Below, one piece after another: positions 1 to 5,463 of a DNA stretch of 5,463 nucleotides. The stretch is from positions 1 to 5,463 of the forward strand of contig CANUCM010000051.1 of assembly GCA_947856675.1 (NCBI GenBank), written 5' to 3'. Source of the DNA: an uncultured Clostridia bacterium. GTDB lineage: Bacteria > Bacillota > Clostridia > Oscillospirales > Butyricicoccaceae. Position 1 is the first letter of the stretch. The number at the start of each line of letters is the position of its first letter. The position numbers and the translations under genes were made by a program. Under the pieces are notes generated by a model that did not search any database, was not told the DNA's origin, and saw only the letters and a program-made list of their open reading frames with translations.

Positions 1-184
1 CCGGGGTTTCGGGTGTTTCCGGGGTTTCGGGTGTTTCCGGGGTTTCGGGTGTTTCCGGCGTTTCGGGTGTTTCCGGCGTTTCGGGTGTTTCCGGCGTGTC
101 CGGCGTTTCCGGTGTTTCGGGTGTTTCCGGGGTCTCGGGTGTTTCGGGGGTTTCCGGCGTTTCCGGGGTCTCGGGCGTTTCGGG
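1..184 (-). repeat. In-frame tandem repeat encoding (Pro-Glu-Thr)n at the LCP C-terminus
   Basis: Twenty consecutive 9-bp units encode P-E-T from base 184 down to base 5, and a further Pro codon reaches the window edge, so the true number is higher. Unit 10 (bases 95-103) reads P-D-T. At DNA level the array is better described as 18-bp units. Bases 1-18, 19-36 and 37-54 are identical; 55-72 and 73-90 are identical to each other and differ from those by one base; the units from 91 to 180 are more diverged. The gradient suggests recent expansion towards the distal end. Because the unit is a multiple of three, copy-number change would alter length without breaking the frame. A Pro-rich acidic tail of this kind would plausibly form an extended, wall-spanning spacer; that role is inference. 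Confidence 0.95.
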
Positions 185-1315
185 AGGCGCGTCATCCTCT
201 CCGGAACCGCTCACGGCACTTTCCGGCTTGCTTGTGGGATATGTGCTCGCGTCAATCAGGCTGAGCTCGGTGATCGGTTCATTATACGGATTGAGCTGCT
301 CATTGACAAGCTCCAGTATGCCCTGTTCATCCGGCACATAATAGGACTGCATGTGCCCGTAATCGGCCTCCCACAAATACCGGGCGCCGCCGGGAAGAAT
401 GGACATGGAAATGTCGTCCGAGTCCATGGAGAGGGCCTGGATTCCCAGCCACATCAGCTCGCCCATGGCCATATCGGTTTCCGTGTTGTCCAGAATCGCG
501 CTGGCAATGTCCGAAACCTTCAGCAGGTTGCTCGGACTCAAAAGCTGCTCCGCCACCGCCTGGATAAACTCCTGCTGGCAAGCGATGCGTTCAATGTCCC
601 CGCCGGGATACCCGCCCGGCACGCCCGGGTTGTTTTTGCGGAAACGGATCAGCTGCAGCGCTTCGTCGCCGTACAGGCGCTGTTCCCCGGGGAGCAGGTC
701 GATATACAAATCCTGCGTCGGATCGGTGTACAGCATGCGAACCGGCACGTCAAACACAACGCCGCCGATGGCGTTAATCAAATCGGCAAAGCCCTGAAAA
801 TCCACCACGACATACCGGTCGATTTTAAAGCCGAGAAGCATTTGCAGCTCCTCGCGGAGCTGATCCACTCCTCCGTTGAAGGCGCTGTTGATTTTCTTGA
901 TGCTGCGCTTGACGTTGGACATTGTATCGCGCGGGACATTCACCATATTGATTTTCTGGCTTTTCACATCGTACGCCGCCACAATAATGGTGTCCGTACG
1001 CGTCCCGCCGTCATCGGTTCCGCACAGAAGGAAGGTGTAATAATCCTCCTTGCGCGTTTTGTTTTCATCCTCAACAAAGGGTTTGATAAGCTCCCCTTCG
1101 TAATAATCGCGGCCCTGCTCCGGCTCCTGTGAAGCAATCGTTTCCTTTTCCGGTTCCTTGCTGATGTCGGGCGGGCGCACAAAGCTGAACGCCGCCACAA
1201 CCCCTGCAATCACCACAGCTGCAACGCCGCCTGCTATCCACAAAATTTTCTTCTTTGCCGCCGGGCTCAGTGGTTTTTTGGCTTTACTGACTCGGTGTGG
1301 CCTATGCTCGTTCAT
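1..1315 (-). CDS. LytR-CpsA-Psr (LCP) family cell-wall glycopolymer ligase, C-terminus beyond window
   Basis: Membrane-anchored LCP protein; 438 residues lie in the window and no stop is reached. The family transfers undecaprenyl-pyrophosphate-linked glycopolymers (wall teichoic acid, capsule or similar) to peptidoglycan on the outer face of the membrane. The N-terminus is a short basic cytoplasmic segment, then one transmembrane helix at about residues 24-46 and a linker to about 90. The LCP core spans about 92-310. It carries the early GTRTDT motif (104-109), NVPRDT (126-131), KINSAFNGG (141-149), the GFKIDRYVVVDFQGF block (162-176), NAIGGV (181-186), LPGEQ (208-212), LIRFR (222-226) and D240/R243/QQ247-248, matching the conserved Arg/Asp set that binds the pyrophosphate lipid. 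Residues 378-438 are a Pro-Glu-Thr repeat. The start ATG at 1315 overlaps the nadD-yqeK stop by 14 nt and follows a purine-rich GAGAGAGAAG stretch, suggesting coupled translation. The family call is firm; the transferred polymer is unknown. Confidence 0.93.
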   Translation of the reverse strand, partial: MNEHRPHRVSKAKKPLSPAAKKKILWIAGGVAAVVIAGVVAAFSFVRPPDISKEPEKETIASQEPEQGRDYYEGELIKPFVEDENKTRKEDYYTFLLCGTDDGGTRTDTIIVAAYDVKSQKINMVNVPRDTMSNVKRSIKKINSAFNGGVDQLREELQMLLGFKIDRYVVVDFQGFADLINAIGGVVFDVPVRMLYTDPTQDLYIDLLPGEQRLYGDEALQLIRFRKNNPGVPGGYPGGDIERIACQQEFIQAVAEQLLSPSNLLKVSDIASAILDNTETDMAMGELMWLGIQALSMDSDDISMSILPGGARYLWEADYGHMQSYYVPDEQGILELVNEQLNPYNEPITELSLIDASTYPTSKPESAVSGSGEDDAPPETPETPETPETPETPETPETPETPETPDTPETPETPETPETPETPETPETPETPETPETP

Positions 1316-2471
1316 TGTTCTTCTCTCTCTTCATGGCATCCAGAGCCAGATAGGCATCCGGGTGCGGTCTTTTCCCCTGTGCGCACACATAAGCGCATGT
1401 CTGCTCCATATTGTCGATCACAGCGCTGTCCAGGTCGCGCCGCGCCTTTTCCCGCAGCTGCTCCAGCCCGGGATACGCCCGCCCCGGCTCAATGGAATCG
1501 GCGATAAAAAGGATCTTGTCAAGAAGGCTCATGCCGGGGCTGCCCAGCGTATGGCTCCGGATGGCCTGCGCCACCGACGGCGGCGCGCCGTATTCCCGCA
1601 AGGCCAAAACGCTTCCCGTCAGGGCGTGCAGAAGCTGCGGATATTCTTTGGAATCATATTGAATGATTATACCGTACTTTTCCAGAAGATTCAACTGTTT
1701 TTCCACGGGCATCTCGCGGGCGCAGTCATGAAGCAGCGCGGCCAGACGCGCTTCGTACTCGTCCTCTTTCCATATCCGCGCCAGCTCTGCGGCTTCCTGC
1801 TCCACCCTCAGCGTGTGCTGCAGCCGCCTGTCTGACAAAATACGCCCCATGCGCAAGCGCACCTCGTCCAGCGCAGGCCGCGGGCGGTACAGCCCATGGT
1901 GGCAGATATACCGCTGCACCGTTTCCAGCAGCATTTCACCGTTTTGCCCCTCGCGGTACTGGGTGGAGCTGAGCGGCAAAACAGGATTTTTCACGATGTC
2001 AACCCGGGCGCCGATGCTGAGACGCAGCTGCTGCGCGGCGCGCTCGATGTCGCGCTCTTTTTCGGGCTTGCGCTGCAAAGCCGCCAGACGGCAGATTGCT
2101 GCGATGCTTTCGGGCTCGCGCCAGCGCGCAAAGCTTTCCAGCATGTCGTCGCCCACCACAAGCCACAGCGTGTCGTCGGGAAAGCGCTTTTTCAGCTCGC
2201 GCACCGTATCGGCGGTGTAGCTCTTTCCCTCACGTTCCAGCTCCAGGGTGCACACCCGGGCATGTTCGATTTCCCGCGCGCACAGCTCGGTCATGCGCAG
2301 GCGGTGCACCGCAGACGGCGTATTGGCCGGCAGCTGCTTGTGCGGCGGAATCCCGGCGGGCATGAGCAGGATGCAGTCAAGCGCAAGGGCCCGGACACAG
2401 GCGCGCGCCGCTTCCACATGCCCCCTATGCGGCGGGTTAAAGGTCCCGCCGAACATTGCGATGCGGCTCAT
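1302..2471 (-). CDS. nadD-yqeK: Fused nicotinate-nucleotide adenylyltransferase (NadD) / YqeK HD-domain Ap4A hydrolase
   Basis: This 389-residue cytoplasmic protein joins two enzymes usually encoded by adjacent genes. Residues 1 to about 197 are NadD, which converts nicotinate mononucleotide plus ATP to deamido-NAD plus pyrophosphate. Visible motifs are GGTFNPPHRGH (8-18, the nucleotidyltransferase HxGH signature), KSYTADT (83-89), VGDDM (106-110), LSSTQYR (167-173) and a typical NadD ending, YICHHGLY (188-195). Residues about 198-389 are YqeK, a metal-dependent HD hydrolase of symmetrical Ap4A (to two ADP). Candidate metal ligands are H219, H248-D249, H282, H307 and D325, with HALTGS (282-287), RSHTLG (305-310) and LDKILFIADSIEPGR (317-331). 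No stop or frameshift separates the halves, and each half has about its usual length. The start overlaps the yhbY stop as ATGA, with only a weak upstream purine match, so translation is probably coupled. NadD has VGDD where GAD is common; this is probably a tolerated variant. Confidence 0.95.
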   Translation of the reverse strand: MSRIAMFGGTFNPPHRGHVEAARACVRALALDCILLMPAGIPPHKQLPANTPSAVHRLRMTELCAREIEHARVCTLELEREGKSYTADTVRELKKRFPDDTLWLVVGDDMLESFARWREPESIAAICRLAALQRKPEKERDIERAAQQLRLSIGARVDIVKNPVLPLSSTQYREGQNGEMLLETVQRYICHHGLYRPRPALDEVRLRMGRILSDRRLQHTLRVEQEAAELARIWKEDEYEARLAALLHDCAREMPVEKQLNLLEKYGIIIQYDSKEYPQLLHALTGSVLALREYGAPPSVAQAIRSHTLGSPGMSLLDKILFIADSIEPGRAYPGLEQLREKARRDLDSAVIDNMEQTCAYVCAQGKRPHPDAYLALDAMKREKNNERA

Positions 2472-2761
2472 CGCGGCAGCTCAATGACAGGCTTCTGCGC
2501 GTTGCGCCGGTACAGCACAAACCGCGTGCCGATACACTGCACAGGCTCGGCATTGAGCTTGAGGCACAGCATTTCACATGCCTGCCGCGCCGTGAGCAGG
2601 GAGCTTTCCAGCACACGGCCCTTAATCAGTTCGCGCGCGCTGAGCGCCTCGTCCACCGACCGTTCCACCCCTTCGGTAATGCCGTCTTTTCCCACCTGCA
2701 CAATGGTTTCAAGGCCGTTGGCCATTGAGCGCAGCGCCGCTCTTTGTTTGCTTGTCAGCAT
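2468..2761 (-). CDS. yhbY: YhbY/CRS1-CRM-type RNA-binding protein (ribosome assembly)
   Basis: This 97-residue single-domain protein covers the whole CRM/YhbY fold and has the usual family length (about 95-100 residues). Features that identify it are the N-terminal LTSKQRAALRSMAN (2-15), VQVGKDG (21-27, the counterpart of the family's GxxG-type RNA-binding loop), ALSARELIKGRVL (39-51), the helix around EMLCLKLNAEPVQCIG (63-78) and the closing VLYRR (82-86) with VIELP (92-96). Family members bind pre-50S particles and 23S rRNA and act in large-subunit assembly in the cytoplasm. A GAGAAAGTGAG stretch lies 8 nt before the ATG and is a moderate ribosome-binding site. The gene begins 25 nt after the S41 peptidase stop, and its stop overlaps the nadD-yqeK start by 4 nt. 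The yhbY-nadD-yqeK order is well known in Bacillota. Confidence 0.95.
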   Translation of the reverse strand: MLTSKQRAALRSMANGLETIVQVGKDGITEGVERSVDEALSARELIKGRVLESSLLTARQACEMLCLKLNAEPVQCIGTRFVLYRRNAQKPVIELPR

Positions 2762-2786
2762 AAAGTATTCTCACTTTCTCACGATT

Positions 2787-4208
2787 TTATTGATGCGCGC
2801 TTTGCGGCCGGCGAAGCCACGCAAGTGCCGCGTCCAGCGCGTCTTGCTGCGCGCCCGTTTCGATGTCCGGCTCAAAAATGTCGCCGCGCGCCGCGCTGTC
2901 TGCCGGCATGATGTGCTTTGTTGAAATCTGCACAAGCTGCTTGCTGCACGGCAGACACACCAGGACAATGTCGGTATAGCTGTCGGGGGCGTTGGAGGGA
3001 GGGGTCCCTACCACAACAGCGTTGTCCCAGCCCCGGGCTGCATAACACAAATCCTGCGCCGCCGAAGCGGTATCGCCATCGCACAGCACAGCCACCCTGC
3101 ACCGGGGCTGCCCGCTTCCGGCGGTGCCCTGCGCGCCTTGCTCCGGCGCCTGTGCATCCACGCCGGCATAGAGATCCAGGTATTCGGCCCTCTCGTCAAG
3201 CTCCGCCGACGGGCGCGACCAGGAATGTACAAAATACCCCCGCAGGTCCATTCCCATCTCCTGCCAAAACGGCATCCACACCGCAGAGCTGCCGCCGCCG
3301 TTTCCCCGCACATCCAGCACAACCTGGCTTCCGCCTTCGTCCAGATAGGCGCGCAGCGTTTCCAGCATGTCATCCAGCTCTTTCTGCTGCTGCGGTAACG
3401 ATATCATGCAGGTTCCCATGCGCAAAACCAGCGCCCCGCCTTCCCGGTACGCCGCGAGGCTGTCGTCAAAATATGTCTGTCCGGCGGACACGAGGCCTCC
3501 TGCCGTGCACAAAAGGGTCTGCTCACCGCCCGCTGTCCCGGATACGGTGACCTTTTTTCCTTCTGCGCCCAGCATTTCCAAAAGCGCCACGCTGCCGCAG
3601 TACCTCTCGTAATTCTTTTCTCTCCCGTTCTGGTTTTCAGCCGGCAGCAGGCTGGAAACCGCGGCCAGCACCCGTTCGGTGTCCACTCCGCCGAGGCTGA
3701 CGACAACGCCGTCACGCTGCCCCTCATCATCAAGACGCCACAGCTTGCCGTCTGCGTACTCCATGGACAGACTCAAAAAGCCCTTTTCGCTCAGCCATAA
3801 AGAAATTTCCGTGTTCCGCGTATGCTGATCGGAAAGCACCGTCAAAAAGCGCTGCGAAGCCAAAAGAAACTCATCCCACGAGCCGTAAAAATCGCTGCAA
3901 TCCTCCAAAAAACGCTGCCTGGCCTGCTCATAGCCCTCCGGCACGCTCTCGGCAAAGCCTTCCGGCACGCATTCCGCAGGGGCAAACATGGGGTGTATGC
4001 GCTCCACCGCCTCTATCAGTGCCTGCGCGTCCTGCCGCGCAGTCTGCGCCGTACACGGGAGCGCAGGTTCTTCCCCTCGCACGGCCAGCATATAACCGTC
4101 AATGCTCCCCTCCAACGGCTCGCTCTGCGTTTTTTGCATAAAGAGGAACCATCCGAACGCCAGACAAAGCACCGCCGCGCACAGCACGTACCGATTTTTC
4201 GTTTTCAT
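2787..4208 (-). CDS. Membrane-anchored S41 family peptidase (tricorn/CTP-like)
   Basis: A 473-residue putative exported serine peptidase. The first residues are basic (MKTKNR), followed by a hydrophobic segment at about 6-24. I see no lipobox, so it is either a signal anchor or an uncleaved signal peptide. Residues about 55-130 resemble the N-terminal helical domain of S41 peptidases, with IHP (71-73) and SDQHT (126-130, usually DGHT). Residues about 140-240 may be a degenerate PDZ-like region. The catalytic core follows: QVVLDVRGNGGGSS (295-308), the nucleophile motif DGDTASAAQ (377-385, Ser382 the expected nucleophile), VVGTPPSNAPDSY (399-411), LP plus VQISTK (419-431) and IFEPDIE (444-450). 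The Lys of the GKG motif of classical CTPs is absent, so a tricorn-like arrangement using His129 is likelier. Thirteen Cys residues and a low-complexity Ala/Gly/Gln insert (about 350-368) are notable. The ATG at 4208 is chosen for its strong AAGGAG site. Substrate unknown. Confidence 0.82.
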   Translation of the reverse strand: MKTKNRYVLCAAVLCLAFGWFLFMQKTQSEPLEGSIDGYMLAVRGEEPALPCTAQTARQDAQALIEAVERIHPMFAPAECVPEGFAESVPEGYEQARQRFLEDCSDFYGSWDEFLLASQRFLTVLSDQHTRNTEISLWLSEKGFLSLSMEYADGKLWRLDDEGQRDGVVVSLGGVDTERVLAAVSSLLPAENQNGREKNYERYCGSVALLEMLGAEGKKVTVSGTAGGEQTLLCTAGGLVSAGQTYFDDSLAAYREGGALVLRMGTCMISLPQQQKELDDMLETLRAYLDEGGSQVVLDVRGNGGGSSAVWMPFWQEMGMDLRGYFVHSWSRPSAELDERAEYLDLYAGVDAQAPEQGAQGTAGSGQPRCRVAVLCDGDTASAAQDLCYAARGWDNAVVVGTPPSNAPDSYTDIVLVCLPCSKQLVQISTKHIMPADSAARGDIFEPDIETGAQQDALDAALAWLRRPQSAHQ

Positions 4209-4214
4209 AAAAGA

Positions 4215-4220
4215 CTCCTT
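4215..4220 (-). promoter_or_regulatory. Strong Shine-Dalgarno site for the S41 peptidase gene
   Basis: On the minus strand AAGGAG lies 6 nt before the ATG at 4208, the best ribosome-binding match in the window. It decides the start: the same frame stays open upstream to base 4409, but that part lies inside rdgB and encodes an Arg/Pro-rich out-of-frame shadow. Confidence 0.85.
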
Positions 4221-4225
4221 GCGTT

Positions 4226-4813
4226 TTACGGCAAATCCTCCCCCAGGCGCCGGGCAAAGGCCTGCAGCGCTTTTCCGCGGTGGGAAATGGCGTTTTTGCG
4301 CTCGGGCGGCAGCTGCGCAAACGTCATTTCTTCTGCCGGAACATAAAACACCGGGTCGTAACCGAAGCCGCCGCTGCCGCGGCACTGCGTCAAAATCACG
4401 CCTTCGCACTGTCCGCGCGTTACAATCTCGCGCCCGTCCGGGAACACGCAGGCCACCGCCGACACAAAGCGCGCCGTGCGCTGTGCCTCGGGCACGTTTT
4501 TCATATTGTGCAAAAGCAGCTGCACACGGTCTTCATCGGTGCCTTCGCAGTAGCGCGCCGAGTGCACGCCCGGCGCGCCGTGCAGTGCGTCGACCTCAAG
4601 CCCCGAGTCGTCGGCTACTGCGGCAAGGCCGCTTGCCCTGCAGGCGCTGCGCGCCTTGATGAGCGCGTTTTCTTCAAAGGTCTGGCCGGTTTCCTCCGGT
4701 TCGGACACCACACCGCACTGCGCGAGGGAAACCACTTCATGCCCCAGCGCCCCCAGGATGGCGCGCAGCTCCAAAAGCTTTTTCTGGTTGTTGCTTGCCA
4801 GTATGAACTTCAT
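4226..4813 (-). CDS. rdgB: XTP/dITP diphosphatase (RdgB/HAM1 family)
   Basis: This 195-residue cytoplasmic enzyme hydrolyses non-canonical purine triphosphates (dITP, ITP, XTP) to monophosphate and pyrophosphate, keeping deaminated bases out of DNA and RNA. The full set of family motifs is present, numbered from the ATG at 4813: SNNQKK (7-12, nucleotide-binding loop), TFEENALIKA (45-54), DDSGLEVDAL (68-77, containing the catalytic Asp), GAPGVHSARY (79-88), GGFGYDPVF (148-156) and SHRGKAL (177-183). Length is normal for the family. A GTG at 4822, overlapping the rph stop as GTGA, would add three residues. The ATG is preferred because MKFILASNN matches the usual family N-terminus and GGGTGAG sits 4 nt before it, whereas the GTG has no evident site. 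The gene follows rph by 5 nt, and rph-rdgB is a recurrent bacterial pair. Confidence 0.97.
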   Translation of the reverse strand: MKFILASNNQKKLLELRAILGALGHEVVSLAQCGVVSEPEETGQTFEENALIKARSACRASGLAAVADDSGLEVDALHGAPGVHSARYCEGTDEDRVQLLLHNMKNVPEAQRTARFVSAVACVFPDGREIVTRGQCEGVILTQCRGSGGFGYDPVFYVPAEEMTFAQLPPERKNAISHRGKALQAFARRLGEDLP

Positions 4814-4817
4814 TGCT

Positions 4818-4824
4818 CTCACCC
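4818..4824 (-). promoter_or_regulatory. Probable ribosome-binding site deciding the rdgB start
   Basis: GGGTGAG on the minus strand ends 4 nt before the ATG at 4813 and spans the rph stop codon (4819-4821). It supports the ATG over the overlapping GTG at 4822. The match to the anti-SD sequence is imperfect, so the call is moderate. Confidence 0.5.
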
Positions 4825-5463
4825 AAACAGATGCCCGATGGCCTCACGCTGTTTTTGCACCAGCTGCCGGATGGCGCCTTCGGCCAGAGTGTACATTTCA
4901 TCCATTTCCTTTTTGGAAAACGGCCGTTCCTCGCCCGTCCCCTGCAGCTCAATGATTTTCCCCTCGTCGTCCATGACGAAGTTGAAATCCACCTCTCCGC
5001 CGCTGTCCTCCACATAATTGAGGTCCACCATGGGTGTGTCGTTGACAATGCCCGCACTGACCGCCGCGACATAGGAGTACAGCGGAAGCTGCTGGAACAC
5101 ACCCTCCTGCCGCAGCTTGTCGAGAGCCAGGACCAATGCGCAGAAGCCCCCGGTAATGCTGGCGCAGCGCGTTCCGCCGTCGGCCTGAATGACATCGCAG
5201 TCGATGATGATGGTTCTCTCGCCCAAGCGGGAAAGATCCACCGCGCCCCGCAGCGCCCGGCCGATCAGCCGCTGGATCTCCGTGCTCCGGGGAGCCTGCT
5301 TCAATTTACTGATATCCCGCTTATTGCGGGTTTCCGTGGCACGCGGCAGCATGGAATATTCCGCGGTGATCCAGCCCTTTCCGGTTCCGGCAAGGTAGGG
5401 CGGCACCCCTTCCTCAACCGTAGCGGTGCAGATCACCTTGGTGTTCCCCTGGCAATACAGCAC
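4819..5463 (-). CDS. rph: Ribonuclease PH, N-terminus cut by window edge
   Basis: The last 214 codons of RNase PH, the phosphate-dependent 3'-to-5' exoribonuclease that trims tRNA 3' ends and releases nucleoside diphosphates. Compared with a family length near 240-250, about 25-35 N-terminal residues lie beyond base 5463. The first visible codon (GTG) is internal, not a start. Within the fragment the recognisable blocks are QGNTKVICTATVE (5-17), GKGWITAEYSMLPRAT (28-43), STEIQRLIGRALR (60-72), GERTIIIDCDVIQADGGTR (81-99, including the phosphate-binding Gly-Thr-Arg) and ASITG (101-105). They continue with DLNYVEDSGGEVDFN (147-161, acidic active-site region) and ELQGTGEERPFS (172-183). The family normally assembles as a hexameric ring. 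The gene is intact in frame and ends 5 nt before the rdgB ATG. Confidence 0.98.
   Translation of the reverse strand: MLYCQGNTKVICTATVEEGVPPYLAGTGKGWITAEYSMLPRATETRNKRDISKLKQAPRSTEIQRLIGRALRGAVDLSRLGERTIIIDCDVIQADGGTRCASITGGFCALVLALDKLRQEGVFQQLPLYSYVAAVSAGIVNDTPMVDLNYVEDSGGEVDFNFVMDDEGKIIELQGTGEERPFSKKEMDEMYTLAEGAIRQLVQKQREAIGHLFG

Noticed and set aside
1..184. Regular direct repeats that could suggest a CRISPR array or intergenic satellite
   Set aside because: There are no spacers; the units are contiguous 9/18-bp repeats in frame with the LCP gene and encode Pro-Glu-Thr.
13..341. Plus-strand open frames over the repeat, including a Ser-Gly-Val repeat protein
   Set aside because: The repeat lacks stop codons on the opposite strand, so these are periodic shadows of the P-E-T tail. 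The LCP frame is supported by its upstream domain.
353..1132. A 259-codon plus-strand open frame
   Set aside because: It lies fully antisense to the LCP core, whose motifs are unmistakable, and its translation resembles no family I recognise. High GC favours long antisense frames.
2762..2786. Possible terminator or promoter in the largest intergenic gap
   Set aside because: At 25 nt it holds no GC-rich inverted repeat with a T-run and is too short for a convincing promoter; it contains the yhbY ribosome-binding site.
1896..2924. A 342-codon plus-strand open frame spanning nadD, yhbY and the end of the peptidase gene
   Set aside because: It runs antisense across three well-supported genes with no coherent domain and no good start context.
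4209..4409. N-terminal extension of the S41 peptidase by 67 codons
   Set aside because: The extension lies inside rdgB, is Arg/Pro-rich and would bury the hydrophobic anchor; the strong AAGGAG site supports the start at 4208.
4737..5195. A 152-codon minus-strand frame overlapping rph and rdgB
   Set aside because: It is an alternative frame of rph, Ser/Arg-rich without domain signals, while the rph frame shows all family motifs.

Overview
The window is a block of co-directional genes, all on the minus strand, so transcription runs from base 5463 towards base 1. The genes are packed almost end to end. Spacings are 5, 17 and 25 nt, followed by overlaps of 4 and 14 nt, and I see no terminator-like hairpin or clear promoter between them. 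This looks like one operon or a segment of one. Base composition is GC-rich (by eye near 60%) and the gene content is that of a Gram-positive, Bacillota-type bacterium. An LCP cell-wall ligase, a YhbY/NadD/YqeK cluster and a NadD-YqeK fusion together point to a member of Clostridia. I cannot assign family or genus from this stretch.

Order in the direction of transcription: (1) rph, RNase PH, missing its N-terminus at the window edge; (2) rdgB, the XTP/dITP house-cleaning pyrophosphatase; (3) a membrane-anchored S41-family (tricorn/C-terminal-processing-like) peptidase; (4) a YhbY/CRS1-CRM RNA-binding protein linked to ribosome assembly; (5) a fused NadD-YqeK protein, with nicotinate-nucleotide adenylyltransferase followed by an HD-domain Ap4A hydrolase; (6) a LytR-CpsA-Psr (LCP) glycopolymer ligase whose C-terminus is a run of at least 20 Pro-Glu-Thr triplets continuing past base 1.

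Most of the set is housekeeping: tRNA 3'-end trimming (Rph), removal of non-canonical NTPs (RdgB), 50S assembly (YhbY), and NAD synthesis with alarmone/dinucleotide turnover (NadD-YqeK). The two exported proteins, the S41 peptidase and the LCP ligase, act outside the membrane and are the accessory-looking members. From known clostridial gene order I would expect rsfS (ribosome silencing factor) soon after the LCP gene, beyond base 1, but this is not visible here.

No mobile element, CRISPR array, rRNA, tRNA or riboswitch was found, and no stretch over 300 bases lacks a gene. The window does not show an obviously new system. The points most worth a second look are the homogenised 18-bp repeat tail of the LCP gene, the divergent S41 peptidase placed inside a nucleotide/ribosome operon, and the NadD-YqeK fusion.
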